Part shown: positions 30,352 through 39,372 of the stretch, piece after piece
Layout of the letters: the number at the start of each line of letters is the position of its first letter
Position numbering within the stretch: the stretch's first letter is position 1
Origin: a virus
DNA length: 40,864 nucleotides
Virus record (IMG/VR): IMGVR_UViG_3300050821_004871
Location: 1 to 40,864 of that record
Strand: one strand, 5' to 3'
Program-made: the position numbers and the translations under genes
The notes under the pieces: model-generated
What the model was told of the DNA's origin: nothing
The model's database searches: none
Seen by the model: only the letters and a program-made list of their open reading frames with translations

Positions 30352-30881
30352 TGCCCAGAATAAACGCCATCACACTGGACCAGTTGAACCGGCAGTTCGA
30401 GAAGCTCGATATCATCTCTGCCCAGATCAACGATACCCAGCGTAAGCTTCAGGAGATCGGCCAGAGCGTTAGCATCAGCGACCCCATCCACGCGGTTCAG
30501 ACCACGAACAATCTGAACTTCGTTTGGAGCGGAGTGGCCCAGCAGATCACTTGGATTCAAGGGTTTGTCAAGGACAAGAACTGGGCGGCCCAGACCGTGG
30601 CATCTCCAGCCATCAAGTCTTCCGCTAAGGGCCAGAAGCACTTGTTCACTATACCTGCCGGGACTTTGTCCCTCGTCCCCAGCACTTACTACTGGCTCGG
30701 CTGGGACCCCGTCCATCAAAAGATGCTATCCACCTCCGACGTAAGTGTCCTGCATGGTAACTACAATGTCCATGTCCTGTGTCAAATCTACACCGGAACT
30801 GTCGGTCAATCCGGTACCGCCGGAGGCGGTGGCAGCACCGGGGGAGTCGATCTTTCTGGAGCGAGGTATAAAAACTTCTAA
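30351..30881 (+). CDS. Tail protein with N-terminal coiled coil (176 aa)
   Basis: 176 residues. A coiled-coil-like N-terminus (LDQLNRQFEKLDIISAQIND then TQRKLQEIGQSV, about 9-41) is followed by a compact beta domain with Trp (YYWLGWDPVHQKMLSTSD) and a Gly-rich linker ending in DLSGARYKNF. Trimeric coiled coil plus beta tip is common for tail needle or short fibre proteins. Coupled by TAATG on both sides. Confidence 0.55.
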   Translation: MPRINAITLDQLNRQFEKLDIISAQINDTQRKLQEIGQSVSISDPIHAVQTTNNLNFVWSGVAQQITWIQGFVKDKNWAAQTVASPAIKSSAKGQKHLFTIPAGTLSLVPSTYYWLGWDPVHQKMLSTSDVSVLHGNYNVHVLCQIYTGTVGQSGTAGGGGSTGGVDLSGARYKNF

Positions 30882-31093
30882 TGAACCAAGACGATTTCCA
30901 AGATCATGTAATTGATGTCCTTGCCCGTCTCGACACCCACATGTCCGACCTCGTCGGCAATGGCCAACCAGGCCGCGTCCAGAAACTAGAAACCTCAGTT
31001 GAGGAACTCAAGAAAGCTCGCTGGACCCTCGGAGGCATGATAATCGGGGTCAGTACATCTATCTCTACGATCATTCACTTTCTATTCAAATAA
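30881..31093 (+). CDS. Small tail-anchored membrane protein (70 aa), XhlA- or spannin-like layout
   Basis: 70 residues: a soluble helical/coiled N-terminus (HVIDVLARLDTHMSDLVGNG then RVQKLETSVEELKKARW) and one C-terminal membrane segment (about 48-69, GGMIIGVSTSISTIIHFLF). This layout resembles XhlA-type haemolysin/holin accessory proteins. TAATG start. Its place in the tail block suggests a late lysis or membrane role. Confidence 0.6.
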   Translation: MNQDDFQDHVIDVLARLDTHMSDLVGNGQPGRVQKLETSVEELKKARWTLGGMIIGVSTSISTIIHFLFK

Positions 31094-31102
31094 GAGGAGA
31101 CT

Positions 31103-31438
31103 ATGTTAGAAAAGATTAGACTCGCGACCCCCGAGGAGGTTGCGGAGATCGAACACAATTCCAACCTGACAGCAATGAGCAAGGTCCTAGTAATGGGGGA
31201 CATGAAGGCCGTCTGGCGCGTGGCGCACGAGCTTGATCCGGTTCACTTCAATGGGGCACCCGGACAGAGGATGTACAAGTTTATCTGGGGCGTGGAGAAC
31301 ATCATGCGTGGGGCAGGAGTGACTGAATACTTCTTCCAAACTCCCGCTGATGACACCAATTATCATAAGGTCTTAGAAGACTTCGGGGCCCAGAAGCTTT
31401 CGAAGCAACCAGAATACAGATGGCGAATTAACCTATGA
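31103..31438 (+). CDS. Hypothetical protein, GNAT-like C-terminus (111 aa)
   Basis: 111 residues. The end (VTEYFFQTPADDTNYHKVLE then DFGAQKLSKQPEYRWRI) recalls the last strands of acetyltransferase-like folds that occur in many phage tail-region proteins, but no acetyl-CoA loop is visible in this short protein. AGAGGAG precedes the ATG. It overlaps the following endonuclease gene by four bases. Function unknown. Confidence 0.5.
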   Translation: MLEKIRLATPEEVAEIEHNSNLTAMSKVLVMGDMKAVWRVAHELDPVHFNGAPGQRMYKFIWGVENIMRGAGVTEYFFQTPADDTNYHKVLEDFGAQKLSKQPEYRWRINL

Positions 31439-31782
31439 TAGTCAATTGGGCATATGTAGGTGGCTTTTTCGATGGAGAGGGAACCATGAACATCAATGGA
31501 AACTCTTGTCGCGCAGAAATGTATCAGCAAGATTTGCCGACACTGGAAAATATTCAAAAATTTCTGGCGAGCGAAGGAATAACAAGTAACATTGTAGATC
31601 AAAGAACTACTACTAAAGTTTGGTTTCTTCGGATACACTCCCGCCAAGAAAACGCCAAAAGATTTATGGAAAGGGTCCTCCCTTATTGCCAAAGGAAACG
31701 TACCGTAGTTCAAGATGGTTTACGTTACATTAAATTGTTTCCTTTGCGTAAATCTGGGACGATGCCACGGCATTCAAGATGA
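31435..31782 (+). CDS. LAGLIDADG-family homing endonuclease, free-standing (2nd)
   Basis: 115 residues with one motif (YVGGFFDGEG, residues 7-16) in which LAGLIDADG is degenerate but the catalytic-type acid is kept. The rest has the usual beta-helix pattern (TTTKVWFLRIHSRQENAKRF). It overlaps both neighbours by four bases, so it is inserted without disturbing them. Base use is visibly more AT-rich than in adjacent genes. Probably a mobile homing gene like the one at 3289-3693, but the two share little beyond the motif. Confidence 0.72.
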   Translation: MIVNWAYVGGFFDGEGTMNINGNSCRAEMYQQDLPTLENIQKFLASEGITSNIVDQRTTTKVWFLRIHSRQENAKRFMERVLPYCQRKRTVVQDGLRYIKLFPLRKSGTMPRHSR

Positions 31783-32525
31783 GCACTACCAACCAAACCC
31801 AGGGCTCTAACTCCAGCACCCTCCAGTTCAATCCGCTGTCCCAATCAATCTATAACTCATTGATCTCGGGGGGCAGCAATGTACTCGGGGGCTACATGAA
31901 TGCGCCCTTCAGCAATCCCGCATACACTATGGGAGCCGCTCAGTCTCAACGTGGCGCTCAGCAAGCCGGGCAGAACAACATGAGTGCCCTTGCTCAGAAT
32001 ATGCTGACGAGCGGCATCAGTGGCCAAGCAGGAGCTGGCTTCAAGCAAGCTCAGATGGCCCAGACCGGACGCGCCAATCAAGCGATGTCTTCGCAGGCCA
32101 ACGTCAGTAATGTCCAACAGGCTTTGGCACGTCAGATGATGGCCGCAGGAACAGGCCTCAGCTTCTCACCTCAATTGACCGGTCAGACTGGCAACTTCAA
32201 TCAAACCCAAACTCAATCCGGGCTTGGCACCTGGCTGCCACAATTACTTGGCGGACTGGGCGGTGCAGCCCTCGGTGGTCTGACTGGCGGAGCAAGTATG
32301 CTAGGCGGTGCTGGTGGTGGGTTCGGCATGAGCGGCGGCTTTGCGGGCGGTTCCAATGGCGCTCCCGCTATGAACAGCTCCTGGCTCAACTCTGGCAACT
32401 CCGGTTTCAATCCCTATCAATCCGGGTTTGCTGGAATGCAGCAAGGTGGTTTTGCCAACCAGCTTATGAATCAGCCGAGCGGGTCATCTGCGCCTCCGCC
32501 TTGGATGCAGCAACCTACGATCTAA
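31779..32525 (+). CDS. Gly/Ala/Gln-rich internal virion-type protein (248 aa)
   Basis: 248 residues of low complexity, rich in Gly, Ala, Gln, Ser, Asn and Met (QRGAQQAGQNNMSALAQNML; LGGLGGAALGGLTGGASMLG). The Gly/Ala-rich segment at about 148-200 could insert into membranes. Together with the next two genes it fits the small-middle-giant series of ejection proteins that podoviruses inject to build a channel through the cell envelope. Assigned by order and composition. Confidence 0.55.
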   Translation: MSTTNQTQGSNSSTLQFNPLSQSIYNSLISGGSNVLGGYMNAPFSNPAYTMGAAQSQRGAQQAGQNNMSALAQNMLTSGISGQAGAGFKQAQMAQTGRANQAMSSQANVSNVQQALARQMMAAGTGLSFSPQLTGQTGNFNQTQTQSGLGTWLPQLLGGLGGAALGGLTGGASMLGGAGGGFGMSGGFAGGSNGAPAMNSSWLNSGNSGFNPYQSGFAGMQQGGFANQLMNQPSGSSAPPPWMQQPTI

Positions 32526-32526
32526 T

Positions 32527-33762
32527 ATGGCCGACAATCCTTTTCAAGGTCTACTGAATCCCAACTTGAATCGCGGTGCCAGCATGTGGGACATGCGTAT
32601 GATGGCCGCTGCGAACCGCTCCGAGGCTCCGTTTGAACGGAACATCCGAAGCCCGTATATGGGCCGGAGCAGAGGCGGAGGTCTGCTCTCGGGCATGAGC
32701 GGTGTAGCCAATGAACCTGACTACAGCTCCTTCACCTATGACCCAGTCATGCGTCAGCAGGCTATTGATGCAGGCGTGACTCCCTTGGAGGCCAGTCAGG
32801 TTCGCCACAATGCTGTCCTCCCCAACTCCGGATTCTTCGGCAATCACCCTCGTTTGTCCGGGGCCCTCGAAGGTGGTCTCTTCGCCCTCGCCAATGCCCA
32901 CGGCGGCAACACCCCCGGGGAATCCATTCAAGGTGCTATGGAGGGGATCATCGGCGGTCAGCGAGAGCGTCAAGGTATCTTGCGGGAGCAGTTTGCCCGA
33001 CCTTTCGAAGCCTCAAACATGCTGGAGAACTTACGCGATAAACAACAGAAGCGTGAACTCCAAGCCATGGACATTGAGCATCTCCGGGCTCTCAATGAAC
33101 ATTACAAGAACGGTGATGAAGAGAAAGCTACAGCCCTAGAGAACACGCGACGCCATGAAGAGGTAATGGAAACGATAGCCAATCAAAGAGCTGATGCTGA
33201 AGCCCCAAGGAATTTAGGGGGCGGACTTTATGCTTATTACAATCCTCGACCCTATGGCCATGGCACAGGAGTGTTTCCTGCGACTCCGGAGCAAGGCTTC
33301 AACCCTAATCAAAAAGGCGACTGGAGTATTCAAGAGAACCCGGAAGCCAAGCTCGGTCGAAGCGCAGCGGCAGCTGAGCACGCAGGTCCCTGGTATAGCA
33401 CCACCAAGAATGGCAAGACCACCTACAATCGAGTCCATGAAGGGCAAACAGTTCCTGAAGGGGCCAAATTGGTTCAAGGGGATTACGCCGGGAAACGAGA
33501 TGATAGGCTTGCCGACAAAGCTACTGCCGATCGTGAAAAATGGATCAACGAGAAAAGCGAGATCGGGCCTAAGTCCACTTCCACGTGGATGGCCGCAGGC
33601 CTTAAGCCCGGCGATCCCGATAACCCCCGGAAGCTCGCTCAATTCTACGACGCCAAAGTAGGACCTTATATTGATAAGGGTGCTCCTGAAATTGGCACCG
33701 TCAAAGATGGCTACAAGTACATCGGCGGCGATCCTGCCGACAAGAACAGTTGGTCTAAATAA
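32527..33762 (+). CDS. Ejection-type internal virion protein (411 aa)
   Basis: 411 residues. The N-terminus is basic and disordered (RNIRSPYMGRSRGGGLLSGM). The middle is a long charged helix (RDKQQKRELQAMDIEHLRAL then NEHYKNGDEEKATALENTRR, about 170-220) suggestive of a coiled coil. The C-terminal part contains WSTTKNGKTTYNRVHEGQTV-like (written here approximately) and further charged stretches. Placed between a small Gly-rich and a giant protein, it probably acts in DNA ejection. No enzyme motif seen. Confidence 0.5.
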   Translation: MADNPFQGLLNPNLNRGASMWDMRMMAAANRSEAPFERNIRSPYMGRSRGGGLLSGMSGVANEPDYSSFTYDPVMRQQAIDAGVTPLEASQVRHNAVLPNSGFFGNHPRLSGALEGGLFALANAHGGNTPGESIQGAMEGIIGGQRERQGILREQFARPFEASNMLENLRDKQQKRELQAMDIEHLRALNEHYKNGDEEKATALENTRRHEEVMETIANQRADAEAPRNLGGGLYAYYNPRPYGHGTGVFPATPEQGFNPNQKGDWSIQENPEAKLGRSAAAAEHAGPWYSTTKNGKTTYNRVHEGQTVPEGAKLVQGDYAGKRDDRLADKATADREKWINEKSEIGPKSTSTWMAAGLKPGDPDNPRKLAQFYDAKVGPYIDKGAPEIGTVKDGYKYIGGDPADKNSWSK

Positions 33763-36700
33763 TGGCTGGACCCTGGGAACAATATCAGCAACAAGAAACG
33801 GGGCCTTGGACTAAATACCAGGCCCCGTCTAAACAAGCAGAGCCCGCTCCGCTTCCCAAGGAAGACACGTGGGCCAAAGTCGGCTCCTATATTCCAGAGG
33901 CAGCTACAACTCCGCTTTCTTGGCTCCAGAAGCACTATGTCCAACCTATGGAAAGATGGGTTCAAACCGCCGGAGACATAGGTGCAGAAACCTACCCAAG
34001 GATGCTGCGCAATGCCGCTCCTGAGTCCGGCATCCTCGGCCCGCAACGTCCTGAAGCCAAAGGCATCGCCGCAGGCATAGGTCGAGCCGCTGGAAGCATG
34101 GTTGCCGATCCTCGCAACTGGCCTCTCATGGGTTCCAGCATGGCTCGCCCGCTGTTGCGGCAAGCCATGACCCTAGGCTTTACCGCCCAACTGGGACACG
34201 GCGCTATAACCGGAGCCAAAGACCTCCACGACAATTGGGACAAATACTCCCCCCAAGAGCGGGCAGAAAAAGCCACCACCACCGGCGTAGATGTTATCTT
34301 TGCAGCTGGGTCCGCCGCCCACATGATGGGGGAACCGCAAGCTGCTCCGCATGACATAGCAATCGAACTCGCCAAGCGCGATCTTCGCGCAGGAACCCCT
34401 GCGGATCACACCCCCCAAAGTGAAGCCGCCATCCAGCGAGCCGCCGAAGAGAAGGTTGCCACCCAAGAGGCCATTGCCAACGCCCCGAAGGACATTGCCA
34501 AACGGGTAGCCCAAGGGGCCATTCGAACTGCGCAGAAGCTGCCAGCAGCGGTGTCAGGAACTCCCCCCTCGCAATCAACGGGGTCGGACCTCAAAGCTAA
34601 AATCGCCCAGCTCCGTGCAGATATAGAGGCTGCCGAAACCCGTGCCATGACTCCTGCTGAGCGCGTGCAGGAGATCGCCAAGAAATCCGAAGGCACCTTC
34701 TTCGGGCCACAAGCTGCCCGAGACCTCCCGGGGGCTGAAGACAAGAGCAAGTATCCCGCCCAAGCAGGTAAGGGTGTGGAAGTTCCGGGGGTAGTGGATG
34801 CTAAGGAAGCAGCGAAGCAGGCAGCGAAGCCTGTTGAACTCCCGAAGGCTCCTGAAGCTCGCACCGAACCTCCGCCCACCAAGCAGCCCATCCAAAGCAA
34901 GTCCTACTCTGGCTGGCAACTCGTTGAAGGCCGCAAACCGGAGAAGGCCAAAGCAAGTATGCCTACTTGGGAGAAGCCTGCGGGCCTTGATATCACTGGG
35001 CCTGAAGCCGTCGCTGCGGCGGAAGCCCGTGCAGCTTTAGTCGAAGCCCAAAGAAAAACCATCTCCGAGGCTGAGTCAAAGCGTGGAGGTCCTGCCCTTC
35101 CTGCCGTCCAGAAACTAGAAAGCGGTTCCGACTATGGATCGACCGAGCGTCCCAAAGTGGGGAGACAAGTTACGCCCCCCGAGACCTCACAGCCCGCAAG
35201 CAAGCCCGTACCGACCACCGAAGCGCCCGCGAAGGGCGGAGAGCCCGTTCGTAGCGCCGAGAAGGCCCCACTAAGCGAACCCCGTTCCCTGCGAGGAGAT
35301 TTAGGCGAACGTCCGCCCGTAGCCAAAGTCCTCAATCCCCTCGAACGCCTCGCCATCCAGCGGGAGCGAATCCAGAAGTATGTCGAGGAGCACCCAGGCG
35401 TATCGAAGCAACATGCTGCCACGATCGTGGCGGAGCAGATGCGGAAGGAGCAGGGCAGCCTTGGCGGGGGAGAGCCTCGCGATCCCGAAGGTCGAAGGGC
35501 TGATCGGGAAGCTAAGATCAACGAATGGATCAACACGATCAAGGACCCGAAGGCCAAGCAGGGCGATCTAGAGAATGCTTATAAGATGCTCCGAGCTTAC
35601 GGGCTGGAGCCGGATGAGATCATTCAGAGAGCGGCAGGAGAAACCAAAGGCTTCGCCAAGACCGGCAAGGATATTGAAACCCACGATGACTTTTATAATG
35701 CCATCGGTAAGGGTCGACCTGAACGTGGTCCTATCAGGGATGTCCTTAAAGCGAAAGGCTGGACCAATCCCTCACGCATTACTCGCGGAGGATTAGAAGG
35801 ATCGGAGAAGTGGGTCGGCCCAGACGGCCATACGCTCTGGCTCGATTTTGATCACGAGGGTCTATTATCAAACTCTAAGTTCACCAAGCCGGAAGGCATG
35901 AAGCATGTCCCGCCACCTCGCGATCCCAACAAACCTCAATATGGCAGCCTCGAAGATATGTGGAATCTTGAAGTGCATTTGGACGGGGCTATAGGTGAGT
36001 TCAAGGATCACCTACAGGATCGTTTAGACAAGCACATCCACGCTTGGTTCGATGCACATCCCGGAGCAACAGCGGAGGACCTTCAAAGGCAATTTAAAGA
36101 ATATCAAGAAACCCACCCGGCTCCGAAGAAGGAAGGACTGTATCCTAAAGGCAGTTCCTTGGAAGGATTCGAGGATCGGGGCGACCGCCTCCCCGAACCC
36201 TCGAAGGAAGCTCTTGAGGAGAGGATTGGATCGCAAGCGGAGATACGTTCGGATATAGATGCCTGGGCCAAAGAGCAAGAAGCTATTATTACAAGACGCC
36301 CAACTGCTGAAGAGCACCTTGGCCTAACCTCTTGGGCTGAAGGTAAACGAGTCGGGGCCGAAGACGTAACCGGAGTCAAGAATCCTACTACGGAGTGGCT
36401 CGAACAGCAAGCCGCCCTCAAGGACCCTCGAAAGGCGGAGCGCGAGGACGAGCGCGGGAGCTTAAGCTTCAAGCGAATCTCTGCTGCCGCCAAGGCAGCA
36501 GCCAACCCTGTCACACGTCTCGCCGACGCTCTCGATCGTTTAGCTTCCTTCATCGAGCATCCCCGCCTTTCAGACACCGAAGCCGCCACCGAGCAAACCG
36601 CTCGCAACATCATGCGGAAGGCTTTCGCTGAGAAGGATCGCTCCCACGCCGAGGTCATGAAGGCTCTCGAAGACCACATCGAACGCCACGACAATCCCGT

Positions 36701-38984
36701 CAACGAGCGCCAAAACTTCATCGACTTCATGGATGCCGCCGAGAGCGGAGCCCAGAACCTCAGCGCCTCTGCCCGTCAGGCTTACATCGCAGGCGGTGGG
36801 GTTGTCATACCCCCTGCCGATCAGGCCATCGCTACCGTCCTCCGCGACATGTTCGACGAACGTTGGGACAAGATCAAGGCCGCCAAAGGCCTCGAAGGCG
36901 ACGGCATCGAAAACTACATGTCCCACATGTGGGAACGCCCTAACAAGGCCTTCAAAGCTTTGAACGGTGTCCTCACGGGGCGCAAGCCTCTTGAAGGTCC
37001 GGCCAAGTTCATGAAGACCCGCTTCTATCAATATGCTTCGATGGGCGTGGACAAAGGCCTCGTACCTGTAAGCTGGAACCCCATCCGCCTCCAGCTCCAA
37101 TCCCTCTTCGACATGGACCGCTTCATCATGGCCCATGAGATCAAGAACGAGTTCAAGGATGCAGGCTTGGCCAAGTGGGTCAACCTCAAAGATTATAAGA
37201 ACGTCCCTCCCGGTTGGGCTCGACTCAACGATAAGATATTCCAGCCTCGCCCCCTTGAAGGGGGAAGCCTGAATGAGTACGGGGTGTACTATGCTCCCAC
37301 CGAAGTCGCTCGTATCTTCAACCGATATCTAGAGCCAGGCCTCGGAGGCAACCCGGTCTTCAAATCCTTCCGTAACTACGGCAACCGCCTGAACATGATC
37401 AGCCTCGGTATCTCAGGCTACCACGGCACCATGATCACTTTGGTGTCCGCTACATCCGATCTGGCCCTCGGCCTCCAGAAGGTCGCCAACTATGGCGACT
37501 ACAGCGGAGGCATCAAGGATATGCTTCGCGGCACGGTGGGCACATTCATCGTGCGTTCTGCGGCCCGCGACTACAAGCTAGGCCGCGCAATTCAGGCCGA
37601 GGCTCTGGAGCCCACTGGCAACCCCATGCTCCAGAAATACGTAGACGCAATCACCAAAGGCGGCGGTGGTTTCCAGCAAGATTCCTTCTACACCAACAGC
37701 CTATCGAATCGCAAGGGCTTCGTTAACTGGCTCAAGCTCGGCGTAACCGGGCATCCCTTCCAGATGATTGACAAGGCCATCAGGACCCTCTCTAGTCCCA
37801 TCATGGAGAAGTACGTGCCTCGCGTCAAGCTGGGCGCAGCCGCTCACATGATGGAGGCCAAGCTCGCGGCCCTCGATAAAGCCGGAGTCACCGACCCGAA
37901 TGCCATCGCCACCGAGCTGGGAAAGATTTGGGACTCGATCGACAACCGCGCTGGACAAATGCGGTACAACAACTTGTTCTGGAACAACATGGCCAAGGAC
38001 CTGGCCTTCGTCTCGGTCCGGGCCGTCGGTTGGGACCTCGGTAGCATCCGGGAATATGCAGGCGGAGCCACTATCGATGCCCCTCGGCAGATTGCCAATA
38101 TGCTTCGAGGCAACCGCCCCGAACTAACCCACCGCCTCGCTTTCACTATCGCCACCCCTCTCACCGTTGGACTGGTTGGGGGAATGCTACACCTCATCAT
38201 GACTGGCAAGGTTCCTCAAAAGACCGAGGACTACTTCTATCCAGGCCCTGACGGCGCTAAGGTTTCCTTCCCCTCTTACATGAAGGATTACTTCGCTTTC
38301 AAGGAGCATCCCCTAAAGACCGCCGTCAACAAACTCCACCCCACCCTCGGCCAGATGGTAGACTTCTATCACAACTCCGACTTCTACGGGACAGAGATTT
38401 ACCACCCCGGTGATGACAAGTTCAAGAAGGGCTGGGACATCCTCAAGTGGTACAGCAAGAGCTATATCCCACTCAGCTTCAAAGGCATCGCTACTCGGAT
38501 CGAGCGTGGGGAATCTGTGGGCTCTGCTGTCTCTGGCTACGCAGGCTTCATGCCCGCTCCCTCTTCAGTCGGTCAGACTCGGGCCGAGAGCCTCGCTTAT
38601 GATCTCGCCACCCGCGAATGGAAACAAGGCCCTCGAACTTCTGCTGCTGCTGAACGCTTCCACCTCGTCCAGAAGTTTGAACACCAAGTTGGCCTCGGCC
38701 AATGGAACGATCAGTCCCAAGCTGAGATGATCCAAGCCTGGAAGGATCGACGCATTCAAGACTCCGACATCGCCACGATCTTCTCCAACTATAACACCCC
38801 TAAACTCCAGCGAGAGTTCAAGAAGCTAGAACTCCCTGATGCCTTGGCCGTCATGCGCGAGGCCAACCCGGACGAGCGAGTCCAGCTCAAACCCTTCCTG
38901 CTTCAGAAGTATGGTACCCTCGAACGCTACCCCCTCGATCAGCAGCAAGCCTATGATCGAGAGATAAGGGCCTTCCTCCAATGA
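33762..38984 (+). CDS. Giant ejection/polyvalent-type protein (1740 aa)
   Basis: 1740 residues, by far the largest gene. Residues 1-230 are helical with a hydrophobic part. About 255-560 is disordered and Pro/Lys/Glu-rich (long repeats of charged helices). About 900-1450 is a globular helical region with NYMSHMWERP, FMKTRFYQYASMGVDKGLVP, and YYAPTEVARIFNRYLEPGLG, similar in style to large polyvalent-protein domains that phages and plasmids inject into hosts. A membrane-like segment lies near 1465-1485 (FTIATPLTVGLVGGMLHLIM). No lytic transglycosylase or polymerase motif was found. Starts in TAATG; ends in ATGA overlap. Confidence 0.65.
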   Translation: MAGPWEQYQQQETGPWTKYQAPSKQAEPAPLPKEDTWAKVGSYIPEAATTPLSWLQKHYVQPMERWVQTAGDIGAETYPRMLRNAAPESGILGPQRPEAKGIAAGIGRAAGSMVADPRNWPLMGSSMARPLLRQAMTLGFTAQLGHGAITGAKDLHDNWDKYSPQERAEKATTTGVDVIFAAGSAAHMMGEPQAAPHDIAIELAKRDLRAGTPADHTPQSEAAIQRAAEEKVATQEAIANAPKDIAKRVAQGAIRTAQKLPAAVSGTPPSQSTGSDLKAKIAQLRADIEAAETRAMTPAERVQEIAKKSEGTFFGPQAARDLPGAEDKSKYPAQAGKGVEVPGVVDAKEAAKQAAKPVELPKAPEARTEPPPTKQPIQSKSYSGWQLVEGRKPEKAKASMPTWEKPAGLDITGPEAVAAAEARAALVEAQRKTISEAESKRGGPALPAVQKLESGSDYGSTERPKVGRQVTPPETSQPASKPVPTTEAPAKGGEPVRSAEKAPLSEPRSLRGDLGERPPVAKVLNPLERLAIQRERIQKYVEEHPGVSKQHAATIVAEQMRKEQGSLGGGEPRDPEGRRADREAKINEWINTIKDPKAKQGDLENAYKMLRAYGLEPDEIIQRAAGETKGFAKTGKDIETHDDFYNAIGKGRPERGPIRDVLKAKGWTNPSRITRGGLEGSEKWVGPDGHTLWLDFDHEGLLSNSKFTKPEGMKHVPPPRDPNKPQYGSLEDMWNLEVHLDGAIGEFKDHLQDRLDKHIHAWFDAHPGATAEDLQRQFKEYQETHPAPKKEGLYPKGSSLEGFEDRGDRLPEPSKEALEERIGSQAEIRSDIDAWAKEQEAIITRRPTAEEHLGLTSWAEGKRVGAEDVTGVKNPTTEWLEQQAALKDPRKAEREDERGSLSFKRISAAAKAAANPVTRLADALDRLASFIEHPRLSDTEAATEQTARNIMRKAFAEKDRSHAEVMKALEDHIERHDNPVNERQNFIDFMDAAESGAQNLSASARQAYIAGGGVVIPPADQAIATVLRDMFDERWDKIKAAKGLEGDGIENYMSHMWERPNKAFKALNGVLTGRKPLEGPAKFMKTRFYQYASMGVDKGLVPVSWNPIRLQLQSLFDMDRFIMAHEIKNEFKDAGLAKWVNLKDYKNVPPGWARLNDKIFQPRPLEGGSLNEYGVYYAPTEVARIFNRYLEPGLGGNPVFKSFRNYGNRLNMISLGISGYHGTMITLVSATSDLALGLQKVANYGDYSGGIKDMLRGTVGTFIVRSAARDYKLGRAIQAEALEPTGNPMLQKYVDAITKGGGGFQQDSFYTNSLSNRKGFVNWLKLGVTGHPFQMIDKAIRTLSSPIMEKYVPRVKLGAAAHMMEAKLAALDKAGVTDPNAIATELGKIWDSIDNRAGQMRYNNLFWNNMAKDLAFVSVRAVGWDLGSIREYAGGATIDAPRQIANMLRGNRPELTHRLAFTIATPLTVGLVGGMLHLIMTGKVPQKTEDYFYPGPDGAKVSFPSYMKDYFAFKEHPLKTAVNKLHPTLGQMVDFYHNSDFYGTEIYHPGDDKFKKGWDILKWYSKSYIPLSFKGIATRIERGESVGSAVSGYAGFMPAPSSVGQTRAESLAYDLATREWKQGPRTSAAAERFHLVQKFEHQVGLGQWNDQSQAEMIQAWKDRRIQDSDIATIFSNYNTPKLQREFKKLELPDALAVMREANPDERVQLKPFLLQKYGTLERYPLDQQQAYDREIRAFLQ
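34567..34584 (+). repeat. Dispersed 20-bp element, copy 7 (partial)
   Basis: CCTCGC-A-ATCAACGGGGT, 18 bases identical to copy 1, then diverging (CGG in place of TAG). It lies inside the giant gene and encodes PSQSTGS in the disordered region; copy 1 encodes SQSTG in the same frame. Confidence 0.6.
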
Positions 38985-39310
38985 TAACAGTCCCCGCCGA
39001 TCCCTCACTTAAAGACCTCCAACTCCTGTGGGAGTCCACCTACTGGGGCAAAGGGTCCTGGAAGCTGATGTGCCGGACCTACGAACGCTGGATGAAGTAC
39101 TTCAACGAAGAGCGTAAGCCCCGAGATATCTTCCGAGCGGACGTAGCCGAGTACAAGGAATGGCTTACCAAGAAGGGCTGGAAGGACAGCTCTATCATCG
39201 CTGAGATGGAACGCCTCCGGCGCTTCTATCGCATCCTCGATGAGCGAGAGCTGATCGAGGCTGGCTTCAATCCAGCCACTGGCATGTCCCCCAGACGCAT
39301 CCGCCTCTAA
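38981..39310 (+). CDS. Orphan integrase-type core-binding (SAM-like) domain (109 aa)
   Basis: 109 residues that match the N-terminal core-binding domain of tyrosine recombinases: helical bundle with LWESTYWGKGSWKLMCRTYE, RWMKYF, DVAEYKEWLTKKGWKDSSII and MERLRRFYRILDERELI, ending at NPATGM where a full integrase would continue. The catalytic domain with its Arg-His-Arg-Tyr set is absent: the gene stops and a terminator follows. It overlaps the giant gene (ATGA), so it is part of the late operon. It may bind DNA without recombination. Confidence 0.7.
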   Translation: MITVPADPSLKDLQLLWESTYWGKGSWKLMCRTYERWMKYFNEERKPRDIFRADVAEYKEWLTKKGWKDSSIIAEMERLRRFYRILDERELIEAGFNPATGMSPRRIRL

Positions 39311-39330
39311 GTAGCCCTAAAACAAAAATG

Positions 39331-39355
39331 GCCCCGGCTTTTGACCGGGGCTTTT
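39331..39355. terminator. Bidirectional rho-independent terminator
   Basis: GCCCCGG at 39331-39337 and CCGGGGC at 39345-39351 form a seven-pair stem with a seven-base loop, followed by TTTT on the plus strand. On the other side AAAACAAAAA precedes it, which is a T-run on the minus strand. It ends both the rightward late operon (last stop 39310) and the leftward operon (last stop 39373). Confidence 0.88.
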
Positions 39356-39372
39356 CTGTGTCCGTTGAATTG

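Noticed and set aside
38981-39310. A functional integrase indicating a temperate phage
   Set aside because: Only the core-binding half is encoded; the catalytic Arg-His-Arg-Tyr domain is missing, and no attachment site or lysogeny repressor was recognised.
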